Assembly: GCF_900108945.1 (NCBI RefSeq) | Contig: NZ_FNYE01000007.1 | Span: 124,001 to 188,000 of the forward strand | DNA from: Paraburkholderia diazotrophica | GTDB lineage: Bacteria > Pseudomonadota > Gammaproteobacteria > Burkholderiales > Burkholderiaceae | Direction of reading: 5' to 3' | DNA: 64,000 nt | Shown here: in pieces, positions 43,049 to 51,462 of the stretch | How the letters are laid out: every line of letters starts with the position of its first letter | Numbering within the stretch: the first letter of the stretch is position 1 | Translations under genes and position numbers: made by a program | The notes under the pieces: model-generated | The model's database searches: none | Seen by the model: the letters and a program-made list of their open reading frames with translations, nothing else | What the model was told of the DNA's origin: nothing

Positions 43049-43321
43049 TCATCTCGTCCGCTTCGCGCGCGGCTTGCCGCTTATATCGTCGTGAGGGGTG
43101 TTGCCTTCCTGCGGGTCCTCACTCTCGATATGGCGCTTCACCGATTGCGCGGCAGGCTGCGCGTCTTGCGCATCGTTGGCGCCCTCGGCTTCGATCTGTC
43201 GGCGCGCCGTGTCCCAGTACTCGTCGGCGTGCTTTTTCGGATCGTCGTCCTGTTCCCAAAGTTGGTACGCACGTTCCCTGATGCGGTCGTCCGTGCTCCG
43301 TTCATCGCCCTGCATGGCCAT
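43049..43321 (-). CDS. DUF2934-family protein
   Basis: A 90-residue protein from the ATG at 43321 (GAGGAGA upstream). The core DDRIRERAYQLWEQDDDPKK then HADEYWDTARRQIEAE is DUF2934, a helical motif abundant in soil bacteria. The rest is acidic and disordered-like with an Arg/Lys end (GKPRAKRTR). It has no known function. It lies 115 bp upstream of the DUF72 gene on the same strand. Confidence 0.9.
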   Translation of the reverse strand: MAMQGDERSTDDRIRERAYQLWEQDDDPKKHADEYWDTARRQIEAEGANDAQDAQPAAQSVKRHIESEDPQEGNTPHDDISGKPRAKRTR

Positions 43322-43463
43322 CGCGTTCTCCTCGGTCCCTAAGCGCATGACAGCGAGCATGCGCAATGCCTGATGCACAGCGCTCGTTCAGCGCTCATTT
43401 GCCGCTAACTCTCGCGTTTCATCATGCCTGCATCGCGCAAACGCAACGACGGAGGTACACACG

Positions 43464-43988
43464 ATGATCAGGCACATTCTGGTAGCAGTCAGCGCCAGCA
43501 CGAACGACGCCCTACTGAAGACGGCGATCGACAAGGCGCGCGACACGGGCGCGCGGCTCACAGCCGTGTATGTCGTCGATACGATGCCGCGGTGGGCGAT
43601 GATGGGTGTCGAGCATGGCTGCATCGATACGCCGCAGATGGTCCACGAGCTCGAGCGTATCGTCGAGCGCCGCTGCAGCGATACGTTCGAATGCGAAGCA
43701 TGGGACATCCAGACACGTGCGATCACAGTGCCGCTGCAAAGCCGCAGCGTGGGACGCGAGATCGCGAATCTCGCCGTTCAGCTCGACGCCGATCTGATCG
43801 TGGTCGGCGCGGGCCGCGCTTCAAAGTGGAGGTTCTGGGAAGAGCGGATGAGCGATGTGATCGGACGTTGCACGCGGCGGACCGTGCTGATCGCGATGGG
43901 CACGCAGCCGTCGGGCCGCGCGCACGACTGCGCGATGGCACGGGCCGACGCCCGACGCGCAGGCGCGGCTCATGCGAAGGCGGTTTGA
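43464..43988 (+). CDS. Universal stress protein (UspA family)
   Basis: A 174-residue Usp protein. It opens MIRHILVAVSASTNDALLKT and has RLTAVYVVDTMPRWA, QLDADLIVVGAGRASKWRFW (the G-x2-G-x9-G-like nucleotide region) and a late TRRTVLIAMG. Usp proteins dimerise and often bind ATP; the glycine-poor loop here is not a textbook ATP signature. GGAGG precedes the ATG. The Ala/Arg-rich C-terminus is atypical. It fits the surrounding stress-gene group. Confidence 0.95.
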   Translation: MIRHILVAVSASTNDALLKTAIDKARDTGARLTAVYVVDTMPRWAMMGVEHGCIDTPQMVHELERIVERRCSDTFECEAWDIQTRAITVPLQSRSVGREIANLAVQLDADLIVVGAGRASKWRFWEERMSDVIGRCTRRTVLIAMGTQPSGRAHDCAMARADARRAGAAHAKAV

Positions 43989-44054
43989 CTCGCGGCAGGA
44001 TCGAGCGTGAATCAGATTTACTGTGAACCAGGCCGAGCGCAAATCAGGCGCGCA

Positions 44055-46955
44055 TCACGCGCCGCCTATCAGCTTCAGCCCCGCCGGCAGCGATTCGCCG
44101 AATACGCGTCCGGTGTCGGCCTCGTCGAGCGCGACCGTCTCGCGCACCATCCGCACCCACGCGGGCGCCGCGCCGAGCGCTTCGAGCCGCCGGATCACGG
44201 TCTCGCGCGCTTCGTCGGGCAGGTCGCGCGAGCGGTCGCCCGTCATCCGCGACAACTGCACGGCGGCGAATGCGGCGGGCTCGACTTTCTTCCAGTCGAG
44301 CGCCAGCACGGCGTCGAGCCACGGCAGCGCGACCTCGGGCGGCACCACGCCATGCGCGCTGCCATAGAACGGCAGACGCGCGCCGATGCGCCCGATCGCC
44401 CACCACGTCTGGTGATTCTCAGAAGGCTTGCGCAGCCGTTCGAGCAACTGCTGCGCGAGCGCGATCTTGCGATCGACGGAAATGCGTTCGAGCGACGCCT
44501 GCACGCGAATCATGTCCGCGTAGCCGACCTTCGCGGGATCGAATGGCAGCTTCTGCTTCTTGATGCTGGCGGCTTGCAGGAAGTCCATCGCGTCGAGCAG
44601 CTGCAATTGCGCGTCTTCGTTCAGCCCGCCCGCCGCGCGTCGCCACAGCGTCCACCATTCGGACCACACCTGGCTTTCGTGGATGTACTGAATGCCGTCG
44701 TCGAAGATCGACCAGAGTTGCTCGACGCGCCACTCGTCGAGCGGATAGCCGAAGCCCGGGCGCACGCAGTAGCCCGTGAGGTTGAGCCACAGCCGCTCGT
44801 GAGCGGCCGAGCGCCTTCTGCGCTTCGCGCGTTCCCACAGTGCGCCGAACAGTTCGCGCAGCAGCGCGACGTCCCAGTTGTCGCGCGGCCCGAGCGTCTG
44901 TTCCAGTTGCGCGCGCAGCCGCTTCACTTCGTTCGGGCCCACGTCCGACGAACGCGCACCGAACGAGCGCTCGATCAGCTCGATTGCGTGATCGAGCGAC
45001 GGATGGCGCCCGGATTCAATCGCCTCGTCCGTCGCGGCCGCCGCCTCGTTGCGCCGCAGTTCGAATTGCAGCAGCCAGCGTTGCGGAGGATCGTCGGTGG
45101 CGATGCAGGTCACTTCGAGCGTGCCGACTTCCGTCATCGACGTCGTCAGCCGGACGGCGCGCTCGTCTGCATCCGTCGCATGCTGGCGTTGCACGACGGT
45201 CGCGATGGGCGGCAGGCGCACGAAGTCGCCTTGCGACAGATCGGCGAGTTCGCCCGGCGCGAAGCGTGTGTCGGCGACCGTCGACATCAGGTGAAAGCGC
45301 ACGGGCTGCCCCAGGCGCAGCGCGAACACGCGGTCATCGAGATGCACTTCGTGCGCTTCTTCCGTGCCGCGCGGCAACAGGCAGATGCCCTGATCGCCTT
45401 CGAGCACGAGGAAATAGCTGCGCGCCGAGCCCCCGCCGATGCGCGGTGCGTTGCCCGTGCGCGCAAGTCCATACGCGACGGCGCCGCGCGCGACCGCGAC
45501 ATCGGGATGATCGTTGTGCAGCACATGCAATGGCTCGCCGCGCCACGCGCCGAGCGTTTGCGCGAGCCGCTCCGTCAGCGGCTGCGCGCGGAACACACCG
45601 CCGTTGAGCAGCAGCGTGTCGGGTACGGGCAGCGTGTCGGCGTTGTTGCCGTGGTCGTCGTTGTGTTCGGAGCCCTGGTCACTCTCGCCGCTTTGGCTGG
45701 AAAGGGCCAGCGCGTCGCGCGATTGCGCGGCGAGCCGCTTCAGGAACGCGGCGACGTGACGCGTGACGGCGGCATCGCTCGCGTAAGGCAGGCCGAACTC
45801 GACGATCGCCGCGCGCGAGCGGCGCGGCATCTCGTCGGCGGCGACCTGTGGAAAGAATCCGTCGACGACGACCGTTTCGATCTCGTCGCGCGTCACGTGC
45901 GTGGTGCGCGCGCCGCCGATCACGCGCGAGCCCGCGCCGAGCAGCGTGATCGCGACGGACGCGGGCGCGTTCGCATCGAGCAACTGCTCCTTCGCGACGC
46001 GGCAGCGTTCGACCAGCTGCGACAGACTCGCCGCCGACAGACGCGTCTGGCCGTCCTGCGTTTGCGAAAGCCGCGTCTCGACGAGCCGCGCGAGCGCGAG
46101 GTCCATGTTGTCGCCGCCGAGCATCAGATGATTGCCGACGCCGATGCGCGTCAGTTGCGGCTCGCCGCTTGCGTCGATGTGCACCTTGATCAGCGTGAGA
46201 TCGGTGGTGCCGCCGCCGACGTCGCAGATCAGCACGAGCCGCGTGTCGGCCAGTTCGTCGCCGAGACTTGCGCGATGATGGAACAGCCAGTCGTAGAACG
46301 CCGCCTGCGGCTCTTCGAGCAGCCGCAGCGCGGGCAGCTTCGCGAGACGCGCCGCTTCGAGTGTCAACGCGCGCGCGCCTTCGTCGAATGACGCAGGCAC
46401 CGTGAGAATCACGTTCTGCTGTTCGAGCGGCGCATCGGCGAAGCGCGCGTTCCACGCGGCGCGCACGTGCGCGAGGTAGCTCGCGCTCGCGGCGACGGGC
46501 GAGACCTTCGCGACGTCCTCCGGTGCGCCCCAGGGCAAGATCGGCGCGAGCCGGTCCACGGACGCATGCGACAGCCAGCTTTTCGCGCTCGTCACGAGAC
46601 GCCCGGGCACTTGCGCGCCGAGCGTGCGCGCAAGCCGCCCGATGATGGGCGGCGGTTCGTCACGCGATCCGTCACGTGATCCGTCCCGTGATCCTTCGCG
46701 CGCTTCATCCGTTGCACGCGACCACGGCAGTTGCAGATCGCCGGGATTCAGCTCGCCCGCCGCCGGGTGATAGCGCACGGACGGCAACAGCGGCTGCGCG
46801 CCCACTTCGCCTGGGCCAACCAGCTGCTCGACATCGAATACGCGAATGTCGTCGGTGCCCGGCTCGACGTACGCGACGACGGTATTGCTCGTGCCGAGGT
46901 CGATGCCGACCGTGTAGCGCCTCGTGGCCTGCGGCTTCGGCTGCTTTCGCTTCAT
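44055..46955 (-). CDS. Hsp70-family protein with a long divergent C-terminus
   Basis: A 966-residue protein from the ATG at 46955. The first 420 residues are an Hsp70 ATPase: TVGIDLGTSNTVVAYVEPGT, AKSWLSHASVDRL, ILTVPASFDEGARALTLEAA, ICDVGGGTTDLTLIKV and GGVFRAQPLTERLA. There is no canonical substrate-binding domain or EEVD tail. Beyond about 600 residues is a large helical region (WDVALLRELFGALWERAKRR, WWTLWRRAAGGLNEDAQLQL) that I take as the DUF3731-type extension. A REGSRDGSRDGSRDE insertion reflects a 12-bp repeat. It starts 14 bp after the second Hsp70 gene ends. Confidence 0.93.
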   Translation of the reverse strand: MKRKQPKPQATRRYTVGIDLGTSNTVVAYVEPGTDDIRVFDVEQLVGPGEVGAQPLLPSVRYHPAAGELNPGDLQLPWSRATDEAREGSRDGSRDGSRDEPPPIIGRLARTLGAQVPGRLVTSAKSWLSHASVDRLAPILPWGAPEDVAKVSPVAASASYLAHVRAAWNARFADAPLEQQNVILTVPASFDEGARALTLEAARLAKLPALRLLEEPQAAFYDWLFHHRASLGDELADTRLVLICDVGGGTTDLTLIKVHIDASGEPQLTRIGVGNHLMLGGDNMDLALARLVETRLSQTQDGQTRLSAASLSQLVERCRVAKEQLLDANAPASVAITLLGAGSRVIGGARTTHVTRDEIETVVVDGFFPQVAADEMPRRSRAAIVEFGLPYASDAAVTRHVAAFLKRLAAQSRDALALSSQSGESDQGSEHNDDHGNNADTLPVPDTLLLNGGVFRAQPLTERLAQTLGAWRGEPLHVLHNDHPDVAVARGAVAYGLARTGNAPRIGGGSARSYFLVLEGDQGICLLPRGTEEAHEVHLDDRVFALRLGQPVRFHLMSTVADTRFAPGELADLSQGDFVRLPPIATVVQRQHATDADERAVRLTTSMTEVGTLEVTCIATDDPPQRWLLQFELRRNEAAAATDEAIESGRHPSLDHAIELIERSFGARSSDVGPNEVKRLRAQLEQTLGPRDNWDVALLRELFGALWERAKRRRRSAAHERLWLNLTGYCVRPGFGYPLDEWRVEQLWSIFDDGIQYIHESQVWSEWWTLWRRAAGGLNEDAQLQLLDAMDFLQAASIKKQKLPFDPAKVGYADMIRVQASLERISVDRKIALAQQLLERLRKPSENHQTWWAIGRIGARLPFYGSAHGVVPPEVALPWLDAVLALDWKKVEPAAFAAVQLSRMTGDRSRDLPDEARETVIRRLEALGAAPAWVRMVRETVALDEADTGRVFGESLPAGLKLIGGA
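46657..46692. repeat. Three 12-bp tandem repeats inside the Hsp70 gene
   Basis: Units TCGTCACGCGAT, CCGTCACGTGAT and CCGTCCCGTGAT are adjacent and encode the repeated residues Arg-Asp-Gly-Ser in a surface insertion between the first ATPase subdomains. A fourth partial unit follows. This is a local slippage-type duplication. Confidence 0.6.
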
Positions 46956-46969
46956 CGATGAGCCGATGT

Positions 46970-48841
46970 TCAGCCCTGCGCGCCGCCGCGCACGTCGAAC
47001 TCGACTTTCCAGCGCTCGTCGGTGCCGCGCGGGATCGCTTCGAGTTCGAGCGTGCCCGTTTCCGTCACGCGCGCGTGCAGCTTGACGGGCACGACTTCGC
47101 CGACCGTGCGGCCTTCCGCCGGCAGCGACGCTTCGATCTCTTCGAGCTCCTGCAATTCGTCGGGTGACCAGTAGTCGAGCATCGTGCCGACCTGATCGAG
47201 ACGCCGCACCGACGAGCCGAAGAAGCGAAACCGCACCGGCTCGCCGACGACGAGGCCGAATTCCTGTTCCGGCAGCGGCGCATCGGTGCCTTCTTCCATG
47301 CCGAAGGGCGCGACGCACAGCGCCGAGATGGGCGGCTCCATGCCTGGCACGGCGGGCATCGCCGATTCGATCGCGATGTAGTACGAGCGCGCCGTGCCGC
47401 CGCGAATGCGCACGCCGCGCCCGCGCTTCACGTAGCCGTAGTAAGCGGCGCCGCGCGCCACGGCGAGATCGAGATCGGCGCCTTCGAGCAGACGTGCTGC
47501 CGCGCCGCCATCGGCCGCGAGCCAGCCGTTGAGCGTCGTCATGATGCGCTCGACGAGCAGCGGCGACTTGAACACGCCGCCGTTGAACAGCACGGCCGTC
47601 GGATGCAGGAACGTCGCATCCCGTTCGAGCGGCAGTTGCCCGGACCCTTGCGACTCTTGCAGTTCCGCGAGCGCCGCGACCTGGCGGCCGAGGAACGCCG
47701 CGAGATGGCGCGTCACGCCCGCGTCCTGCGCGTACGGCAGACCGAGTTGCGTGAGGCCGGCGCGCGTGCGGGCGATGGGCCGCGCCGATGCGTCGACTCG
47801 CGGGAAAAAGCCTTCGAGAATGGTCTGCGTGAGCTCGTCGCGCGTGAGTTCGGTGCGGATCGATCCGCCGATCAGCCTCGAGCCGCGGCTCGGCACGACG
47901 AGGGGAACGGTATCCGTCGACGGATCGGACAGCAGCGTTTCCTTCGCGCTTCGGCACGCATAGGTGAGGGCGCGCAGCTGCCACGGATCGGCCTGCGTGC
48001 CTTGCGACGCGAGCTTGCGCGCGACGACGTGCGCGAGCGCGAGGTCCATGTTGTCGCCGCCGAGCAGAATATGCTCGCCGACCGCGACGCGATGCAGTTC
48101 GAGATTGCCTTCGCGTTCGATCACGGCGATCAGCGAGAGGTCGGTCGTGCCGCCGCCCACGTCGACGACGAGAATGATGTCGCCGATCTTGACCTGCTTG
48201 CGCCACGCGCCGTCACTCTTCTGAATCCAGCTGTAGAGCGCGGCCTGCGGCTCTTCGAGCAGCGTCATCTGGCCGCGGTTCTGGCCGTAACCCGCGGCGT
48301 TCGCGGCTTCCGCCGTCAGCTCGCGCGCGGCGGGATCGAACGACGCGGGAATCGTCACGGTGATTTCCTGGTCGTCGAACGGCGCGTCGGGGTGCGCGTG
48401 GTTCCATGCTTCGCGCAGATGCGTCAGATAGCGCACCGAGCTTTCGAGCGGCGACACGCGCGTCACTTCGGGCGGCGCGTCGCTCGGAAGAATCGCCGCA
48501 CGGCGGTCGACGCCCGGATGGCACAGCCAGCTTTTCGCGCTCGACACGAGGCGGATCGGCGTGCCCGCGCCACGGCTGCGCGCCATTTCGCCGACGACGA
48601 AATCGCGTTCGCCCGTCCACGGCAGCGCGAGATCGCCGGGCGTCAGTTCGCTCGCATGCGGCAGGTAGAGAAACGACGGCAGCAGATCGAGATCCTCGAT
48701 CGCGCCGGGCGCCGTGAGCTGCGCGACGGGCATCACGCGTTGTTCCGTCTTTTCGCCGTCGCTTGCGGCGAGATCGACATACGACAGCGCGCAGTGCGTC
48801 GTGCCCAGGTCGATACCGATCGAATAGCGCGGATCGCTCAT
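46970..48841 (-). CDS. Hsp70-family protein (upstream gene of the pair)
   Basis: A 623-residue Hsp70 homologue starting within the DUF2760 stop (ATGA). ATPase motifs are clear: YSIGIDLGTTHCALSYVDLA, AKSWLCHPGVDRRAAIL, VTIPASFDPAARELTAEAAN, VVDVGGGTTDLSLIAVIER and LFNGGVFKSPLLVERIM. The C-terminus is a short beta-type region (RTVGEVVPVKLHARVTETGT) and not a DnaK lid domain. Relative to DnaK (about 640 residues) it is similar in length but distinct in its second half. It probably acts with the second Hsp70 encoded downstream. Confidence 0.95.
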   Translation of the reverse strand: MSDPRYSIGIDLGTTHCALSYVDLAASDGEKTEQRVMPVAQLTAPGAIEDLDLLPSFLYLPHASELTPGDLALPWTGERDFVVGEMARSRGAGTPIRLVSSAKSWLCHPGVDRRAAILPSDAPPEVTRVSPLESSVRYLTHLREAWNHAHPDAPFDDQEITVTIPASFDPAARELTAEAANAAGYGQNRGQMTLLEEPQAALYSWIQKSDGAWRKQVKIGDIILVVDVGGGTTDLSLIAVIEREGNLELHRVAVGEHILLGGDNMDLALAHVVARKLASQGTQADPWQLRALTYACRSAKETLLSDPSTDTVPLVVPSRGSRLIGGSIRTELTRDELTQTILEGFFPRVDASARPIARTRAGLTQLGLPYAQDAGVTRHLAAFLGRQVAALAELQESQGSGQLPLERDATFLHPTAVLFNGGVFKSPLLVERIMTTLNGWLAADGGAAARLLEGADLDLAVARGAAYYGYVKRGRGVRIRGGTARSYYIAIESAMPAVPGMEPPISALCVAPFGMEEGTDAPLPEQEFGLVVGEPVRFRFFGSSVRRLDQVGTMLDYWSPDELQELEEIEASLPAEGRTVGEVVPVKLHARVTETGTLELEAIPRGTDERWKVEFDVRGGAQG

Positions 48842-49425
48842 AGTTCCACCTCGGCGGGAGCGAGCACGGTGGCGTCATGGCTTTGCGTGAGCTTCGGCAG
48901 GCGCACTTCGGCGACGCGCCAGCCGCGATGGCTGATGCTGCCCGTAAACGGCGCCTTGCCGACCACGTTGCCCGTGAGGCGGATCGCCGTCGCGTCGAAG
49001 CCGTCGTTGATCGTCACGCGGCTGCCTTCCGCTTCGTCGCGCACGGGGCGGATCGTGAAGTGCTCGCGCAGCGTCGCGCGGCAGCCGTCATGGACGAGGC
49101 GCGCGGCGGCGCCGATGTCGGCGTCCGAGTACTTCGCGATGTCCTCTTCGACGAAATCGATGAAGCGCGCATCGCGTTGCAGGAGGCCGAGCAACTGGAG
49201 CGCGGCGTCGGGCGTGGCTTCCTTGATCACAGGCGCGGGAGCGGGCGCGGGCCGGGGCGCCGGTGCGGGCGCAGGTGTCGCCACGGGAGCGGCGGCAGGA
49301 GCGGGCGCCGCGCCGCTGCGCAGGCGCAGCACGCTTGCGGCGAACTCGCGGTCGCCGAGGATGCTGAAAAATGTGCCGAAGGCAAGCGACAGCCTGCTCA
49401 TCAGCGAAACGTTCGGTTCGGTCAT
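48838..49425 (-). CDS. DUF2760-family protein
   Basis: A 195-residue protein, first gene of the chaperone operon, with AGGAG ten bases upstream. N-terminal SLMSRLSLAFGTFFSILGDR, then a Pro/Ala linker (residues about 40-68), then the DUF2760 domain: DAALQLLGLLQRDARFIDFV, EEDIAKYSDADIGAAARLVH, and GSRVTINDGFDATAIRLTGN. It has no signal peptide. The family is known as a partner of this type of Hsp70 pair; the role is unknown. It is coupled to the following Hsp70 gene by an ATGA overlap. Confidence 0.92.
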   Translation of the reverse strand: MTEPNVSLMSRLSLAFGTFFSILGDREFAASVLRLRSGAAPAPAAAPVATPAPAPAPRPAPAPAPVIKEATPDAALQLLGLLQRDARFIDFVEEDIAKYSDADIGAAARLVHDGCRATLREHFTIRPVRDEAEGSRVTINDGFDATAIRLTGNVVGKAPFTGSISHRGWRVAEVRLPKLTQSHDATVLAPAEVEL

Positions 49426-49866
49426 GAAAGATCGCTCCTGATTCTTTGGATACTGCCGCGGCGCGCGGTGCCGCGCGGCCGCATGGGGTTCGGGGCGGAT
49501 GGCCGTGGCCGCCGTGGCCGCGAAATGGGCGGCTGCCGGTGCGCCAAATACGCATCAAATCCGCGTCAAAAGCGGTATTTTGCCTTGTTATGAGCCGACG
49601 ACGGTCCAGAGTCTGATTCCGACACAAGAATGGCGGCCGGATTTTACGTCCTCAAGTAAGAATAGGCGGCATCGTCCTGTCATTTTTTGCGGCGAGGATA
49701 GTGGTTCGTGCGGGCGCATCCGGCGCAACGTTGCCTACAATCTCCACCGGACGCCTTGCGTGCGTCGATCCCGCGAAATTCCATCAGGCGGATGTCCGGG
49801 GCGGTTTCGTCGAGTGCGGCGTTACCGCCTTCAACCCGCCTTCAACCGATTGTCTGGAGGAAAGCC
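49426..49866. other. Divergent region upstream of the Hsp70 operon
   Basis: About 440 bp between the leftward DUF2760 gene and the rightward DUF3597 gene. It holds the operon promoter and the DUF3597 promoter. A TACAAT at 49736-49741 is a -10-like word, but no -35 stands at 16-18 bp. The region has one GC-rich inverted repeat (GCGCG-GTGC-CGCGC, near 49470). No sigma32-like box was found upstream of DUF2760. Confidence 0.45.
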
Positions 49867-50268
49867 ATGAGCATTTTCAGCACGATCCTCAGCAAGATTT
49901 TCCCGTCTAGCCATCCTGCCGTGCAGGCCGCGGCAGCGGCGCCCGAAGCCGCGCCCGCCGCCGAGGCACCTGCGGCCGCGCCCGCCGCGCCCGCTGCCGC
50001 ACCGGCCGAACCCGTCGATGTCGAAGCCATCCTGACCTCGCTCGCTGACCAGAATCCGGAAAAGCTGAACTGGCGCACGTCGATCGTCGATCTGATGAAG
50101 CTGCTCGGGCTGGACAGCAGTCTCGCCGCGCGCAAGCAGCTAGCCGAGGAACTCAAATACAGCGGCGATACGAACGACTCGGCCGCGATGAACATCTGGC
50201 TGCACAAGCAGGTGATGACGAAGCTCGCCGAAAACGGCGGCAAGGTGCCCGACGATCTGAAGAACTGA
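49867..50268 (+). CDS. DUF3597-family protein
   Basis: A 133-residue protein from the ATG at 49867 (TGGAGG upstream). It opens MSIFSTILSKIFPSSHPAVQ, continues with an Ala/Pro linker (about 30 residues), and ends with the DUF3597 domain: VEAILTSLADQNPEKLNWRT, VDLMKLLGLDSSLAARKQLA, KYSGDTNDSAAMNIWLHKQV. Family members are small proteins with LysM-like or cytosolic context. The function is unknown. No partner is nearby on this strand. Confidence 0.9.
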   Translation: MSIFSTILSKIFPSSHPAVQAAAAAPEAAPAAEAPAAAPAAPAAAPAEPVDVEAILTSLADQNPEKLNWRTSIVDLMKLLGLDSSLAARKQLAEELKYSGDTNDSAAMNIWLHKQVMTKLAENGGKVPDDLKN

Positions 50269-50359
50269 CAGGGCCGATCGGCCGCGTTCAGCCCGCGCGA
50301 CGCGGCCTGGACACGCGTAAAGACGCGGCGCGCGTGGGTATGGCACTTGCGGGCGCCCG

Positions 50360-51436
50360 ATGATCATGAAGCTCGCGACGTTCAACATCAACGGCATTCG
50401 TTCACGGCTTCCCGCGCTGCTCGAATGGCTGAAGCGGGAGGCGCCCGACATCGTGTGTCTTCAGGAGCTGAAGACGCCCGATGCGAGCTTCCCCAAGACC
50501 GAGATCAACGCGGCCGGCTATGGCGCGATCTGGCATGGGCAGGTGTCGTGGAACGGCGTCGCGATTCTTGCGAGGGACAGCGAGCCCGTCGAGACGCGTC
50601 GCGGCCTGCCGGGCGATCCGGACGATACGCATAGTCGCTATATCGAAGCGGCCGTCGACGGTCTGCTGGTCGGTTGCCTGTATCTGCCGAACGGCAATCC
50701 GCAGCCGGGGCCGAAGTTCGACTACAAGCTCGCGTGGTTGGAGCGCCTGATCACCTATGCGAAGAAGCTCGCCGACAGCGGGCATCCTGTCGTGCTGGCG
50801 GGCGACTACAACGTCGTGCCGACCGATTTCGATATCTACAATCCGCGCTCGTGGCTCAAGGATGCGTTGCTGCAACCGGAGAGCCGCGAATGCTATGCGC
50901 GCCTGCTCGCGCAGGGCTGGACGGATGCGTTGCGCACGCGCTTTCCCGACGAACAGGTCTTTACGTTCTGGGATTACTTCAGACAGCACTGGGAAAAGAA
51001 CTCGGGGCTTCGCATCGATCATCTGCTGCTGAGCAAACAGGTCGCCGCGAAAATGCGCGATGCGGGCATAGACCGTTGGGTGAGAGGCGAGCCGCATGCG
51101 AGCGATCATGCGCCGGCGTGGGTCGAGCTGGATTTCGGCGGGCAGCGCGGCGCGCTTGGGTGGGCGTCGTCGGGGAGCAGAGATGCTGATGAAGATGCAG
51201 GGGGCGGACGCAGTGCGGCGAAGGCGGTTGTGAAGAAAAGTGCTATGAAGAAAAGTGCTGCGAAGCAAAGTGCCGTGAAGCAGAGTGCCGTGAAGCAGAG
51301 TGCTGTGAAGGTAAGTGCAGCGAAGGAAAGTGCAGCGAAGAAGAGTGCAGGGGAGCAAACTGCAGTGAAGAAGAGTGCAGCGAAGAAGAGTGCAGTGAAG
51401 AAAAGTGCAGTGAAGAAAAGTGCAGTGAAAAAGTAG
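50360..51436 (+). CDS. xthA: Exodeoxyribonuclease III with a repeated basic tail
   Basis: A 358-residue DNA repair enzyme. The first 265 residues are the endonuclease/exonuclease/phosphatase fold of ExoIII/Ape1: KLATFNINGIRSRLPALLEW, CLQELKT (catalytic Glu), AGDYNVVPTDFDIYNPRSWL (Asp-Asn), and ASDHAPAWVELD (Asp-His). It cuts abasic sites. After a short hinge the protein ends with thirteen pentapeptide units of the type KKSAV (51230-51433), absent from E. coli XthA (268 residues). ATG at 50366 is an alternative start. Confidence 0.95.
   Translation: MIMKLATFNINGIRSRLPALLEWLKREAPDIVCLQELKTPDASFPKTEINAAGYGAIWHGQVSWNGVAILARDSEPVETRRGLPGDPDDTHSRYIEAAVDGLLVGCLYLPNGNPQPGPKFDYKLAWLERLITYAKKLADSGHPVVLAGDYNVVPTDFDIYNPRSWLKDALLQPESRECYARLLAQGWTDALRTRFPDEQVFTFWDYFRQHWEKNSGLRIDHLLLSKQVAAKMRDAGIDRWVRGEPHASDHAPAWVELDFGGQRGALGWASSGSRDADEDAGGGRSAAKAVVKKSAMKKSAAKQSAVKQSAVKQSAVKVSAAKESAAKKSAGEQTAVKKSAAKKSAVKKSAVKKSAVKK
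51230..51433 (+). repeat. 15-bp coding tandem repeats in xthA
   Basis: Thirteen 15-bp units of the type GTGAAGAAAAGTGCA lie end to end plus a partial unit. Each encodes V/A-K-K/Q-S-A with substitutions (KQSA, KVSA, KESA, EQTA). Base composition (adenine-rich) differs from the body of the gene. Such basic Lys/Ser/Ala tails resemble histone H1-like DNA-binding tails, so copy number may vary between strains. Confidence 0.95.
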
Positions 51437-51462
51437 CGGCACTCGCCTCGCGCACGGCGACA

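Noticed and set aside
44055..48206. A very long reverse-strand frame covering both Hsp70 genes
   Set aside because: The frame runs past the true start at 46955 into the other Hsp70 gene in the wrong frame. A separate Hsp70 start and the ATPase motifs in the second frame show there are two genes.
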